Positions 1 to 10,544 of a DNA stretch of 64,000 nt are shown in pieces. The translations under genes were made by a program, and so were the position numbers. Within the stretch, counting starts at the first letter, position 1; every line of letters starts with the position of its first letter. The stretch spans positions 39,395,593 to 39,459,592 of the forward strand of contig CM036245.1 in the NCBI GenBank assembly GCA_020698575.1, given 5' to 3'. The notes beneath the pieces were generated by a model. It did not search any database. It was not told where the DNA came from and was given only the letters and a program-made list of their open reading frames with translations. This stretch comes from Bostrychus sinensis (Eukaryota > Chordata > Actinopteri > Gobiiformes > Eleotridae).

Positions 1-960
1 AGGTCCACAGTTGTGAAACAGTGCCCAGCTTGGATGGCCTGAAACAGGGCCTTTAGTTTGAGCATTCGGAAAGGAAGCACCTTGAGGAACTTGTCCAACT
101 GCCTCAAGTCGAGGATTGGGCGGAAACCAGTGGTGCGCTTTGGAACTAGGAAGTAGGGAGAATAAAACCCCTGTATCGCCTCCTCCGGATCCAAGGGTAA
201 TTTTGCCCATTTGGATAGTAAGGCAGAGATCTCATCATGGGCGAGAATTGCAGAACAATAACTGTCCCTTACCTTTGTGTGGAAAACACCTTGAAATTGT
301 GGAACATGGAGCTTGAACTGTAGACAATACCTGCTCTCCAAAGTCAGTAGCACCCATGGGCATGAGGTGCACTGGCACCAAGCACTGAGGTGGGTGCGAG
401 AGAAAAACCTGCCTCCAGCCAATGTGCACCGTCAGGAGCAATGACTTGACTTAGGCACTCCCCTGCCGGCGCGCTATTGGGAGCGGGCACGTCCCCGTTG
501 ACGCACAGGTTGGATCACTGTATACATAACAATAGTCATTTCAGGGATCAGGTCCATTGGGCTCTTGGACTCCAGATCCCGAATCAGCCACTTCAAATAC
601 ACCAGTAGAAGAGCAGTAGCGTTTGCCAGTCTGGTGGCCATGGCAGCAGACTGACAAGCTTTAGCCATCAACTCATCAGTGGCTCTGCACTTCTTCGGCC
701 CGAGGGGGACGCCCAATGGTGCAACTTGTAACACCCCATCCAAACCATGCTCAGCAGCACCGTGTAACACACTAAGTGCCGAGCGGGGAACCAAGGCCTC
801 TCGTGGCTGTGCCCAGGACTCTTGGAGATGGGATACAAAATCCCCATACTTAGGCAAAAGAGTGCATCCCTGGAGGCCTGAGCACCAACCGAATGCACAA
901 GCCCTGTGGGGAGATGGTGGTGCCTGGAGGAGCAGACTTTCCACAGAAAAATCAAAAATC
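1..960 (-). mobile_element. DIRS-like retroelement fragment (gag-like region and start of reverse transcriptase)
   Basis: Reading the minus strand from about 250 down to 1 gives an open stretch containing GFYSPYFLVPKRTTGFRP, then ILDLRQLDKFLKVLPF and FTTVDL. This is the N-terminal fingers/palm region of a DIRS-type reverse transcriptase; it runs off the left edge before the catalytic box. Further 5' on the same strand (474-944) another frame contains ATDELMAKACQSAAMATRLA and LLLVYLKWLIRDLESKSP, which resembles the gag-like ORF of such elements. The two parts are in different frames with broken sequence between them, so the copy is probably dead. No tyrosine recombinase or terminal repeats are visible here. 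Assignment to DIRS rather than another RT group is from remembered motif order, not a search. Confidence 0.6.
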
Positions 961-965
961 TAGCC

Positions 966-2110
966 CTCATACTTTAACAAACTCATTCTAGGGTTTTGAT
1001 CCTACAGGCTCCAAACTAAGGCAGAATCCTCAGGACATATCTGAATCAAAAGTTGTTAAAAGACTTTCCAAAAGGGTGTGGTCATGATGAGTTCTTAACG
1101 AGGAGGCTATTTTGTAAAACATAAAAAACACTGTAACATTTGCAAACATTGTTGAATTTGGATTGACCCAATGAGGCGTTTGTGCACATTAATTTCCTGG
1201 ACATAATGATTTGTAAAGTAAGCCTCTGTGTTTCAAAATGGCTTTCCTGCGCCCCCTGCAAAATTAAAATGGGACAAAAAAAAGTTTGTCTAAACTAATG
1301 AATTTTGGTAGACACGACACTTATATGATGCTGAACAAAAAAGTAAATGAAGACCACGCCCTAACTGTTAGCATATTAGCATATCCACGTCCCAAATAAG
1401 TAAATGAAAAGTACAAAATTTCATTTGTTATAGCCAAATAAAGTTTTGCACACACATCAAGCATGGGGCCCTAAGCAAAAAAGTCTATGGAGACCATGCC
1501 CTATCTCCATAAAGAAGGCAGGTATGTCATGTTGGTCCATTGTCTACATCCTATTTTAACAAACTCATCCCAGGGTCTCACAGACTCCAAACTCTGTCTA
1601 AATCATATGGACATTATGAACATCTAAAGTTGTTAAAATCATTCTCAAAAGTTTTGGGGTGTGGCCAATGCAAAGCCGCCATTTTGAGATAGATTTGGGA
1701 TTTATAAAACTGTTCTAACTTGCACATTCTTTTCCTGACCAAAAATGACCCACAGGCCATTTGTTCATCCTCAAGACCTGAACACAACTATATGAAATTA
1801 AAACAAAAATCTCAAAACTAAACTTCAGCGTCCCCTATAGGATTACAATAGGATCTAAAAAGTACTTTGTCCTAGGCAGAGACTTATGAAATGTGGTGGT
1901 GGGAACAAAAAGGTCAGAGGGGACAATGCCCTAACTATTAACATATTAGCATAGCCATGTGAAAATTTTAGTTTGTCACAGCCCACTGAAATTGGATACA
2001 GTTATCTACCATGTGTCCCTGAGTAAAAAAGTCTATGGTGTCCATGCCCTATTTCCCACCATATTAGTATAGTCATGCCCCAAACTAAGTCAGTAGTTTG
2101 TCATAGTTTG
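966..2110. repeat. Diverged ~570-bp direct repeat, two tandem units
   Basis: Blocks recur in the same order about 570 bases apart. TTTAACAAACTCAT is followed by 'CTCCAAACT' and 'AAAGTTGTTAAAA' at 972-1060 and again at 1555-1640. 'GCCCTAACTNTTANCATATTAGCATA' variants occur near 1360 and 1930, and 'AAAAAAGTCTATGG' with 'CCATGCCCTAT' near 1475 and 2028. A third partial copy of the last block begins near 2060. The units are heavily diverged and no open frame spans them. This is a tandem array or a double insertion of an interspersed repeat. Confidence 0.6.
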
Positions 2111-2234
2111 ATTCTTGGCCATTTGATGCTTTGAATCCAGCAGGGGTTTGGTGATGCAGCCCTCCCACTAAAGCCTGCCCTTCTGCGGTCGCAAGGGGTG
2201 CAAGGGCTACGCACTTTTAATTTTAATAATGGCT

Positions 2235-3017
2235 CAGTTACAGAAAACCCCAAATTAAATTATTCACAAAATTAGAATATTACATGAGACCAATAGACTG
2301 AAAGGTTAAAACAGTAATGTTGGCCTTCTGAGAAGTATAGACAGTATGTATACTGTACTCCTTGGTACTCCTTTCTGATCAATTTCTGCCTCAGTGCAGT
2401 GTGTCCTGGAGGGGGTCAGCCTGTGGCACTGTTGAGGAGTGTCTTGAAGGGGATCGGCCTGTGGCACTGCTAGAGGCTTTCAGCTCATCTGTGTTACTGA
2501 GTCTGCTGTTTCTCATCTTTTCTGGACAATACTCCATAGATTGTCTCTGGGGTTCAGGTCTGGAGAGTTTGCTGGTCAGTCTGTCCCAGTAATACCATGG
2601 TCATCTGCCCAGTGTGTGGTACTTTGGGCAGCGTGGGCTGGACCCCAAGTCCTGCTGGATGATCAAATTAGTATCTCCATAAAGCTTGTGAGCAGAAGGA
2701 GGCATGCAGTCCTCTAAAACATTCACAGTAAAAGGCTGTGTTGGCGTCATACTTCAGGAAACACAGAGGCTTATTAACTTCTATTTGAAAAGATGCTGCA
2801 GACCTTGTCTCTGGTTCAAGAAAGCCCTGGCACAGTTGTAGATAAATGTCTTGATCCGTCTGTGTGTGCCTCCTTCCCTCCTCATGACAACTGAACCAGA
2901 CTAAGACCATGTAAAGACCTGGGAAACCTTTACACATTTCCAATTTGTTTAGAATATTCAACTCTTTCACAATATTCTATTTTTGTGAATAACTGAATTT
3001 GTGGTTTTCTTTAACTG
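2235..3017 (-). mobile_element. Degenerate Tc1/mariner-like element with ~50-bp inverted repeats
   Basis: The left end starts CAGTTACAGAAAACC and continues with TATTCACAAAATTAGAATAT. The right end read on the minus strand starts CAGTTAAAGAAAACC and continues with TATTCACAAAAATAGAATAT, giving an imperfect terminal inverted repeat of about 50 bp. Between the ends, the minus strand at about 2525-2578 reads SPDLNPRDNLWSIV, the region around the second catalytic aspartate of Tc1/mariner transposases (usual form SPDLNPIENLW). The rest of the transposase is scrambled or missing, so this is an internally deleted relic. No TA duplication is visible at the flanks. Confidence 0.55.
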
Positions 3018-3169
3018 TGAGATAGAATTATCAAAATATATAAAAGCAATGCGTGAAATTCTTCACTCTGGATGTAGCAAAACTATAAATACGTATATGT
3101 GTTTTACTTTTTGAACTGAACCTCTGAAAGAAAAATGCACTTTTACACAATATTGTCATTAACTGAATA

Positions 3170-3291
3170 GCACCTGTAGGTATCTTACCCCAGGACACAA
3201 GGGCAGTATGCACTGAGAGAGTGGGAATCAAACTGCCAACCTTCCAGTTAATGGGTGACCTGCTCAACCTCTTGTGCCACTGTGTTTTACC
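3170..3291 (-). mobile_element. tRNA-derived SINE fragment
   Basis: On the minus strand a tRNA-like head is visible. It starts CAGTGGCACAAGAGGTTGAG (A-box-like) and has GGTTGGCAGTTTGATTCCC (B-box-like) about 35 bases later, followed by a segment ending TGTCCTGGGGTAAGATAC. This pattern is common to fish tRNA-derived SINEs of the V-SINE type. The 3' tail is not clearly delimited. Confidence 0.5.
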
Positions 3292-3470
3292 TATAAATAA
3301 AACTAAGACAAACATTACATGGAATTCTGAGACGAAGTACTCAAACCCGATTTGTTACAGCATTTCTGTTGCACTTGAGGCTTTTGGCAAAGGCACTTAA
3401 ATACTTAAACCAAGTGAAATGTGTCTAGAGTGATCTATGATCATACAGTAAGTTCCATAAATATTTAGAC

Positions 3471-4000
3471 CAGGGGTCTCCCAACCTTTTTTCACCTGAG
3501 AGCTACTTTAACAAATCGAACATGGCAGAGAGCTACTCATGCTTTCTAACATTTATTTAGTTACTGGAGCCGATCCCAGTGACTATGGGCCTTAGGCGAG
3601 ATGCACACTGGACAGTGGCCAGTTAGTTGCAGAGCTGACACTTTCAACCCAAAGAAAAGTGTATTTTGTTTTCCCTTAACATTTACAAAATCTTGGTATA
3701 CACAATTAACATTTTAAATTAAAACAAGAAATATTTAGTTCACTGCATGTGCATTTTGTATGTCTGTGTGCAGCAACTGACACACACTTATTATATTTGT
3801 GAAAGCAAACTTGGCTAATACTTTTGAACATGAAGGGGCTGTACACCTTTAAATTTGATTGAATACATTCAAGTTGGTTTGTCAAGTGATAAATCAAATT
3901 TGACAAAAGTTTATGTAGGAATCATAAAGCCTTTGAAGAGCTACTTGGAAAGTGGCTGAGAACTACTGGTAACTCCTGAGCTACAGGTTGGAGACCCCTA
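3471..4000. mobile_element. Non-autonomous hAT element, 530 bp
   Basis: The ends are CAGGGGTCTCCCAACCT and AGGTTGGAGACCCCTA, an inverted repeat of about 16 bp. The element is flanked by a perfect 8-bp duplication ATTTAGAC (3463-3470 and 4001-4008), diagnostic of hAT insertion. The interior (AGAGCTACT near both ends) encodes no transposase. Confidence 0.85.
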
Positions 4001-4099
4001 ATTTAGACACTTACACAAGTTTTATTATTTTAGCTTTTTTTTTACCAAAACATATTCAAAATACAGTTATATAATATTAATTAATATGGGTCTGAAGTG

Positions 4100-4352
4100 C
4101 AGACTCTGCTGGCGTGAGTGGGAGAGTCGTTAGCAGTCATGTGTCCTTTGCTGGAGTGAGTGGGAGAGTGGTTAGCATTCATGTGTCCGCTGTTGGAGTG
4201 AGTGGGAGAGTCGTTAGCAGTCACGTGTCCTTTGCTGGAGTGAGTGGGAGAGTGGTTAGCATTCATGTGTCCTGGATTGAGTGGGAGAGTCGTTAACAGT
4301 CCTGTGTCCTCTGCTGGAGTGAGTGAGAAGGTCATTAGCTGTCATGTGTCCT
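4100..4352. repeat. 42-bp minisatellite, about six copies
   Basis: The unit is roughly GAGTGAGTGGGAGAGTCGTT followed by AGCAGTCATGTGTCCTTTGCTG. Neighbouring units alternate GTCGTTAGCAGTC and GTGGTTAGCATTC, so there is an 84-bp higher-order period. Because 42 is divisible by three, short repetitive open frames appear on both strands; I treat them as by-products. Confidence 0.85.
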
Positions 4353-5275
4353 CTCAAAAATTGTACTTTTATATGTTTTTATGTATTTTAATGTTTGTTT
4401 AACATAGCCTATTAATTATTATTATATATTATAATAATTATTAACTATTATTACTCATTTACCTTTTTAAAAACGTCTCAGGTGGACGTTTTACAGCAGG
4501 GCAACATTAAATAACATTCATACTTTGCTATAAGACCAATTAAATAAATAGCTGCCTCTAAGAAAAGGGAAAATATTTAAATTGGTTGTAATTTACATTA
4601 ATCATAAAAGCAAAACAGTGAAAACATTACATTTTCTAGACACACTATAACAGAATTATATTTGTATTCAAAATTATAATTCTAAACTGTTCACACTAAG
4701 TACCACCTCAGACAACAGAAGTATCAAAAAGTACCACTTTAAATTAGCATTACTAAAAAATGGGCTAAACTGAGTGTAAGCTCAGCTTTAAGCAAGGTCT
4801 GTGCCAAGTCTAAAACCTGGACTAAAACAAGCCCAAACTAGGACTAAACCAGGAATAAATCTGATCTATAACCAGGACTAAAACAGGAATAACTGAGGTC
4901 TATAACAGGACTTAAGCAGCAGTCTAAACTACTGGATCAAACAATAGATATCAACCACAATGTTCACTATGCTTATCATTTTCACTAGTTTTAATTATCA
5001 AGAGCTCATCTTCTTCAGTTGACAGTGAAAGAGCAGTGTGACTGGGAGAGAAGACAGGGCTGAAGCTGATTCTGTACTGACTGTGACTGGGACAGACCTG
5101 ACAGCGGAGCAGCAGAAAAAAAACTTGATAGAAAGTACACTATTTAACAAAAGGCTATGTGAAGCGGTAAAATAGGATAGCTAAAAAACAAACTTATTCT
5201 GCTGTCTGTTTAAGCTACTGGCACACTTTCATTGTTTCATATCATTTTTAAAGGCAAACAGCGAACCAAAGTCGG
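4353..5275. other. AT-rich non-coding stretch
   Basis: No gene is recognised. The segment 4795-4925 contains degenerate short repeats of the type GGACTAAAACAGGAATAA. Confidence 0.4.
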
Positions 5276-5420
5276 CTAGCCTGTAATTAGCCCAGAAACT
5301 TTCTTTTGGAAAAACTGGGTGACATACTGCTGCCCTTGCCTTTCCCTTTCTTCTTTTTCCCTTTTCGCCTTTCGTTTTTTACAACCTGACTTATGTTGGA
5401 AGTGGGACATACTGACAATA
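5276..5420 (-). pseudogene. Possible N-terminal relic of an hAT-family transposase
   Basis: The minus strand encodes HKSGCKKRKAKREKEERERQ followed by GQQYVTQFFQKK. A basic HKSG-x-xKRK segment followed by a charged run and an FF-K motif is the usual start of hAT transposases carrying a TTF-type/BED-like finger. The frame stops soon after and no catalytic domain follows in 5270 down to 4400, so at best this is a truncated relic. It could be a chance basic ORF. Confidence 0.3.
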
Positions 5421-5951
5421 CAGAGGTCAGCTGCGGCACATACAGAAGCAACAACTATTCTTGTCATTCCCAGGCCTGGTTAGTAAGCGGACTCAACCAT
5501 TTGCGGAGGGGGCTCTTAGAAAATTGAAGGACTTTGTTGGTATATTTTGAATCGACTTTGTTAAATAATAATAATCATATTCAGGGCCCCAGCATTGTAA
5601 ATAATACAGCAAAACATAAAATCTAAAAAAATTTATACAACAGAACAGGCCTATATGCAGGAGTTTTTCCTGGGTACCCCTGCCAGCCACGGGCCCTTGG
5701 AATCATCCTAACCCCTTGGCTTTGTGACTTAGCAAATTTATTGTGAATGATAAAGTCAGTGGTGCCATTAACTTAGGCTAATGGATTTCACCCCCTGTAA
5801 ATCAGGCAGCAACAATGCATCGCACAATTTGCAAACATTTATTTGTATTATAGCTAAATTATACACACAACAAGATATGAACCTTTTGTAATAGGTGAAC
5901 AGAGCCGAGCCCAGTGGGGTGTACGACCAAGCAAGTTGGACATAGCCAGGC

Positions 5952-5990
5952 TTTATTTAGGTAAGCTGGCTGCACAGTAAGGCATTTATT
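5952..5990 (-). promoter_or_regulatory. Candidate polyadenylation signals of zinc-finger gene 1
   Basis: AATAAA on the minus strand occurs at 5985-5990 and again at 5952-5957, about 95 and 130 bases after the stop codon at 6085. The placement is plausible for 3' end formation. Confidence 0.45.
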
Positions 5991-6084
5991 AAGACTTAAG
6001 ATGGAGGTTTCTTTTGAAGTTATATCAGAAAATGAAAACAGACTGATATTGTTGTAAACTGGTCTAATGAAGCAGAGGTGTGTG

Positions 6085-7538
6085 TTACTGGGACAGGTCT
6101 GTCCAGAGCCCCTGTCTGAGCACACAGCTGTGCTTCTTTAGGTGCCGGGAGTCAGAGAAGCCCTGTCCGCAGCTGCTACACGAGTACGGCCTCTCTCCCG
6201 TGTGTGCCTGCATGTGGAACTGGGCGTGTGTGAGCTGTCTGAAGCGGGCGTGGCACACCTCGCACTCGTAGGGCTTGAGTCCGGAGTGGATGAGCAGGTG
6301 TTTGCAGTAGTTAGCGTATACTCGGAAGGCCTTTCCACAGTGCTCGCACTGGTGGGGCTTCTCACCAGTGTGGTGCAGTTTGTGAGACTTGAGAGCCTGC
6401 TGGATGATAAAGGACTTTCCACACAGGTCACACTCAAATGGTCGTTCTCCGGAGTGCACCCGCAGGTGGTAGTCGTAGGTGGCTTTATAGAAAAAGCTCT
6501 TTTCACATAAGTGGCAGCTGTACTGCTTCTTTTGTGAATGTACCAGCTCGTGTTTGTGCAGAGCGTCGGTGTCCTCAAAGCTCCGGTGGCATGTCTTGCA
6601 GCTGAAAGGTGTCATGTCCACTGTGGTCCTGTCCTGGCGGCAGATCACTCTGCGGTTTCCTGCCACTCTGCTCTGAGCCCGAGCTCTACTCTGACCTCTC
6701 ATGGCCCTCAGCTTGTCCTTCTCATGAACTTGTTTTTGGTGTCTCTTGAGCTGGAAGTTGTAAAGGAAGGTCTTTCCACACAGATCGCACATGAATGTCT
6801 TTGTGGCACCATGACTGAGCATGTGCCTCTTGAGCTTGTTCTGAATAAAGCTCTTGCCGCAGATCTTACACTTGAATGGCCGTTCCCCAGTGTGTATGCG
6901 GATGTGCCGCTTCAGATTCTGCTGAAAAGTGAAGTTGGCTCCACAGAACTCGCAGGTGAAGGTCTTACCACTGTGGACAGACTGGTGTAACTGCAGCGAC
7001 CTCTTCAGTTTAAATGCCTTGTTACACTCGGAGCACTTGTAGGGCTGTTCTCCAGTGTGGATGCGCCCGTGGCACTTGAGGGCAAAAGCACTCCTAAAAC
7101 TCTGGCTGCACTCTTCACACTTGTGTGGCTTCTTCTCACTGTGCACTGCCTGGTGGGCGTTCAGGTACTGCTTGGTCTTAAATGCTTTCCCACAGGTGGG
7201 GCAGATAAAGGGGCGCATGTCTGCATGCAGCTGCTTGTGAGTTTTTAGATACACCTTGCTTTTAAACATCTTGTCACAAATGTGGCACTTGAAGGTGGTG
7301 AGGTTTTTCTCCTGGTGGCACAGCAGGTGGTGCTCAAAGCGCACTGGGTCAGTGAACGTCCGGGGGCACTGATCACAGGCCATCATAGTTTGGTGAGTCT
7401 TCATATGCTTTTGCAGCTGGAACTGCTGGCTGAAGAGCTTGTCACACATGTCACATTTAAAACTCCTCTCTGGTTTGTCTACACGCTCCTTGTTCAAAGC
7501 TTTGATAGGTTTTTTAGCCACAGAATACACAGGAGCAT
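6085..7538 (-). CDS. Finger-array exon of zinc-finger gene 1
   Basis: The acceptor TTCCACAG lies just before ATGCTCC. The preceding G from exon 2 completes the first codon (Asp), giving DAPVYSVAKKP. The C2H2 fingers follow with mostly TGE(R/K)P(Y/F) linkers. Finger 8 (CKICGKSFIQNKLKRHMLSH) has 11 rather than 12 residues between the second Cys and first His, so it may fold poorly. A longer basic spacer (rich in R/A/Q, about residues 275-310 of this exon) separates fingers 9 and 10. The last unit, CSSCGQGFSDSRHLKKHSC, lacks a proper second His. The stop is TGA at 6085-6087. Confidence 0.85.
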
Positions 7539-10114
7539 CTGTGGAAGACAGAAAATGTGTGTAAAGTCCAGATGTATAATATTACTGTTGTTTTATATAA
7601 CATACTCAATATACATTATATTTCTTCAAAAAGGACGTATATAGACTAATCCATAGACTATCCACTTCTGGCCTTCAAATTGATGCAAAGTACAGTGTGA
7701 ACTAAGGATCTTAAATGTTTAGTCCTCTGAATTGGCATAAAAAATGTTTTATAATTTTTTAGAACTATTGCCAGTTTCCCCTGTTTATGTGATAAAAAAA
7801 CACAATAAAACGAAAGACCCATTTCTTCATATGTTAAAAAGTAATTTGCCGCAAAATCAGCAAAATGCTGCAGTTATTGTCAACCTAGTTATTCTAGATT
7901 CAAACATGTGATATGATATGCCCAGACTTGTTCTACCAATAACAGATATATTCTAGTCAAGTCTGATGTGATGAGTGGTCACCTTGGTTGATGGATGGAG
8001 ATGTGACAGTAAATGTTTCCACTGCACCATCTGCGAACATACGCCATCATACATCTCTCAATAAATGTTAATAAATAAAAATGTATGTAAAAGAAAAAAG
8101 AAGTATGTGTTCACAATATTGTTAATACTGACCAGCATTTTGTCTGCTTTGACTCTCAGGAGCTGCTCTTTCTAATGAAGTTGCCAAGCCTGAGGTGCTG
8201 ATTATCTTTCCCAGTGGCTTGAGAGTATAGAGCAGGCCAGTCTGTTGGAACAGGACTGGGAAGCCACTCAGGACATTCTCTCTCCACTTCTGAGCACTTT
8301 TCAGCTGGCTCTCCACCATGCCCAGTCTGGTCTTGAGGGCCTCAGTCTCATGCCTTAGCAGATGGGAAAAGATGCTGCTGATCTTTCTTGTTGCCTCTTG
8401 AGCCATAGCTGCCATTGTTCCTTCAGACCTTGGCTGCAAAATAATATAATATAATATAATATAATATAATATAATATAAATGGAATATAACAAAGTAAAA
8501 GTACTTAGTTATTTTACCTAAAGGTACTATGAGCAGTATATATTTTTTATATTTCATAAGAATTACCCATGGTCCCTAGATATGAGGTAAACATGTTTAA
8601 ATCAAATATTAGTTTTACTGATAATAATAGTACAGCTGAGTTATTAACAATTAAACACATCCTACATTTTCAGAAGAAATAGGTCAGATGAGCTACTACT
8701 TCTGGTTCTATTTTGGTTCTAAAACAGAATGTGCTCGTACTGTTTTGAAAATGGTACTGCAGTCTAAATCAATACAAGGGTCTCTTTTTTGACTGGACGA
8801 TCTGCAATGCAGTTTTAGAACCAAAACAAAAAATGTAAACAAAAACAACTTGGCCATTATTCAGTATATTTTGAATTGTTAATAACTCAACTGTACCATT
8901 GTTATCAATATAACTAATATTTGATTTAAACATGTACATCTCATCTTGGCACACATGGGTAATTTTTATGAAATATAAAAAATATATAATGCTCATAGCA
9001 CTCAAGTACAATTTTCATCTATCTGAGGCCTTTTGCTGGAACCTGGTTGAACAAACTCAGAGTTGTGGAGTAACTTCTGAATTGATAAAACAAAACAAAT
9101 CGAAACTGAGTAACTTTGGGTTTCATTACACTTTGTTTCCCCCTAATTACACCCTGTACCTCTTAAATACAGTTAAAATACTAACGTTAGTACAATATAA
9201 CTAAAGTGTAATTACAGTGTGATTGTCAAATACAGTGTAATTACAGTATTTACAGCAGGACCATAGTGAAACTATGGTGTAATTACAATTACTGTGTAAA
9301 TACAGTGAAAGCAAGGTGTAATTACAGTGTGGGTATGGTGTTATTACAGTGTAGTTACATTTTTATTACAGGTGTAATTACAGTGTAAGTACCTGGGAGG
9401 TCAAGGGCCGTAATCTAAAGTGTTACCAAAAAAGACAGTAAAGTAAGGGTGACCAGATTTTTAAACCCAAAAACTACTTTTACTTTAAAAAGTACTTCTT
9501 CCATCACTGTGAACTTGTGTGCTCCTACCAACTCAAAATTTAATATAACATTTAGACAGGTTTAATTTGTTTAACTTTCCATATTGCCTTCGGTCTTAGA
9601 AAAGGTATCTCCACTCCTACGGGACAGTCTTTGGATGAATTCATGATATTTAGAAAGTAACTACTACTGTGTACAGCTCCGTGTGCCTTGTTAAGTCACT
9701 CAAAGTAAATGATTGCAGTGCAGTACAGCGTATTTTTAAAATGACGGTGTACATTTACAACATTAGGCTAAAGTTTGAAAATGTAGCGTAGGTAACGTTA
9801 CAACAGCTGCTCCGCCATCTTTGTTAGCTGCTGCCTGCTGAGTGCTCTCCACTTAAAACAGTCTTGGGTATGGCTCGAGCCAGGCGTGTGAACTGGCCAC
9901 AAGCGCAAAGCCAGCGGGACGTCCTGTTACTAAAAGTGTAAGGTTATTTCAATGGCCGTTTTATGAGCCGTACAGCGGGACTCACCTCAGACACTCGGGG
10001 TTTTGGTGAAGACTTTCCCGGTGAAGACGCCAGGTCCAGTGCGGTGTGGATGACCGTGTCTATGACGGTCCTGGTGGCACAGGAAACCGCTTTATCCATA
10101 ACACCTCCAGTCAT
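6085..10114 (-). CDS. Zinc-finger gene 1: multi-C2H2 zinc-finger protein, three coding exons (~627 aa)
   Basis: The proposed join is 9986-10114, 8133-8433 and 6085-7538, all with GT/AG sites and matching phases: 129 + 301 + 1454 = 1884 nt, 627 residues plus stop. The N-terminus (MTGGVMDKAVSCATRTVIDT) and the second exon are predicted helical. The last exon holds 14 usable C2H2 fingers plus a degenerate last one. The protein is probably a nuclear sequence-specific DNA-binding regulator; the target is unknown. It resembles zinc-finger gene 2 (13017-17202) in finger order and in its final motif, so the two are probably tandem duplicates. An alternative start is the Met at 10099. No KRAB, BTB or SCAN domain is recognised. 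I do not assign an ortholog name. Confidence 0.8.
7539..8132. other. Intron of zinc-finger gene 1
   Basis: AT-rich sequence; I see no exon or named repeat in it. Confidence 0.4.
8133..8433 (-). CDS. Second exon of zinc-finger gene 1 (helical/coiled-coil module)
   Basis: The acceptor TTTTGCAG precedes CCAAGGTCTG and the donor is GCTG|GTCAGT. It encodes PRSEGTMAAMAQEATRK and then a heptad-like stretch, SHLLRHETEALKTRLGMVES. That stretch resembles EEVEALRTRVAQLEDVLQ in exon 1 of zinc-finger gene 2, so the N-terminal modules of the two genes are related. An internal Met (8413-8415) could serve as a start if exon 1 is skipped. A (TATAA)n run sits immediately upstream of the acceptor, at 8437-8477. 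Confidence 0.75.
8437..8477. repeat. (TATAA)n pentanucleotide microsatellite
   Basis: Eight near-perfect ATAAT/TATAA units lie directly between the exon 2 acceptor and the left end of the next miniature element. Confidence 0.85.
8521..9015. mobile_element. Fold-back sequence with ~140-bp inverted arms
   Basis: The left arm (8521-8660) and the reverse complement of the right arm (about 8875-9015) share long blocks: CTATGAGCA followed by TATATATTTTTTATATTTCA, AATTACCCATG, ACATGTTTAAATCAAATATT, and GAGTTATTAACAATT. The inner part also pairs (TTTTGGTTCTAAAAC at 8711 with GTTTTAGAACCAAAAC at 8811). No coding capacity. It is probably a fold-back transposon or a rearranged inverted duplication. Confidence 0.7.
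9127..9432. repeat. GTGTAATTACAGT-rich repeat block
   Basis: At least ten copies of TGTAATTACA or GTAATTACAGT variants occur with irregular spacing. The core TGTAATTACA is itself palindromic. Confidence 0.7.
9986..10114 (-). CDS. First coding exon of zinc-finger gene 1
   Basis: It encodes 43 residues, MTGGVMDKAVSCATRTVIDT through to SSPKPRVSE, ending at GAG|GTGAGT in phase 0 and matching the phase-0 start of the 8433 exon. ATG 10112-10114 is the first Met in this frame after an open but Met-free leader. The MD-A pattern (VMDKAVS) resembles FMDAVAS at the start of zinc-finger gene 2. No transcript evidence is available, so the exon rests on splice sites, phase and this resemblance. Confidence 0.6.
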
Positions 10115-10180
10115 GTGATGAAGCAGATAATTCAGTGTTTTTATTATGGCAGAATAAATGCAAAAAAGTTCAGGCTTGTT

Positions 10181-10260
10181 GCCAATAGAGACGGAAGTAA
10201 AATTCACCAAGAAGTGTTGCCACCAGTGTTACACAGTGATCTGACTGCAGGGGGCACTGT
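10181..10260 (-). promoter_or_regulatory. Candidate promoter region of zinc-finger gene 1
   Basis: CCAAT (10182-10186, so ATTGG on the gene strand), an ETS-like CGGAAGT (10192-10198), and TGCAGGGGGCACTGT (10246-10260), which resembles the CTCF core. All lie 70-150 bases upstream of the proposed start codon. No TATA box is seen. This rests on motif resemblance only. Confidence 0.35.
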
Positions 10261-10544
10261 TAGGCAGTTTAACGTGACTGTGTTTAGCTGATGTGATCAT
10301 TTTAATCAGGCTTTTTATTATCTGAGTATGACCTAACCCTAACCTCTACAAAAAGGTAATGTGAAGGTCCGGGTTATGTCAGAAAATGTATATGAAAGCA
10401 GAACAGTGACATGATGATTTCCAGTAAGACTACTTCATTTGTAAAGCGAGAGGTCTGGGAATGCCGAGCAGGAAGAAAAATCCATGGAACGAATATTGCT
10501 GGAAATCTCCAAATTGGCTACTGATGTATTTAGCTATACATGTT
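10261..10544. other. Intergenic sequence upstream of zinc-finger gene 1
   Basis: No gene or repeat recognised. Confidence 0.35.

Larger units (their letters stand above)
8478..9509. mobile_element. Miniature element of the CAGTGGTGGAA-type family, with internal insertions
   Basis: The left end (TGGAATATAACAAAGTAAAA, then GTACTTAG) and right end (AAAGTACTTCTTCCATCACTG) match the two ends of the 476-bp element at 12119-12594. The interior is filled by a fold-back sequence (8521-9015) and a TAATTACA-rich block (9127-9432). I infer one old element split by later insertions. The flanking duplication is not clear. Confidence 0.5.

Noticed and set aside
474..944. 156-codon minus-strand frame as a host gene
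   Set aside because: It lies just upstream of a DIRS-like reverse transcriptase on the same strand and resembles the gag-like part.
4081..4335. Repetitive open frames over the 42-bp minisatellite
   Set aside because: The repeat unit is a multiple of three, so frames stay open by periodicity.
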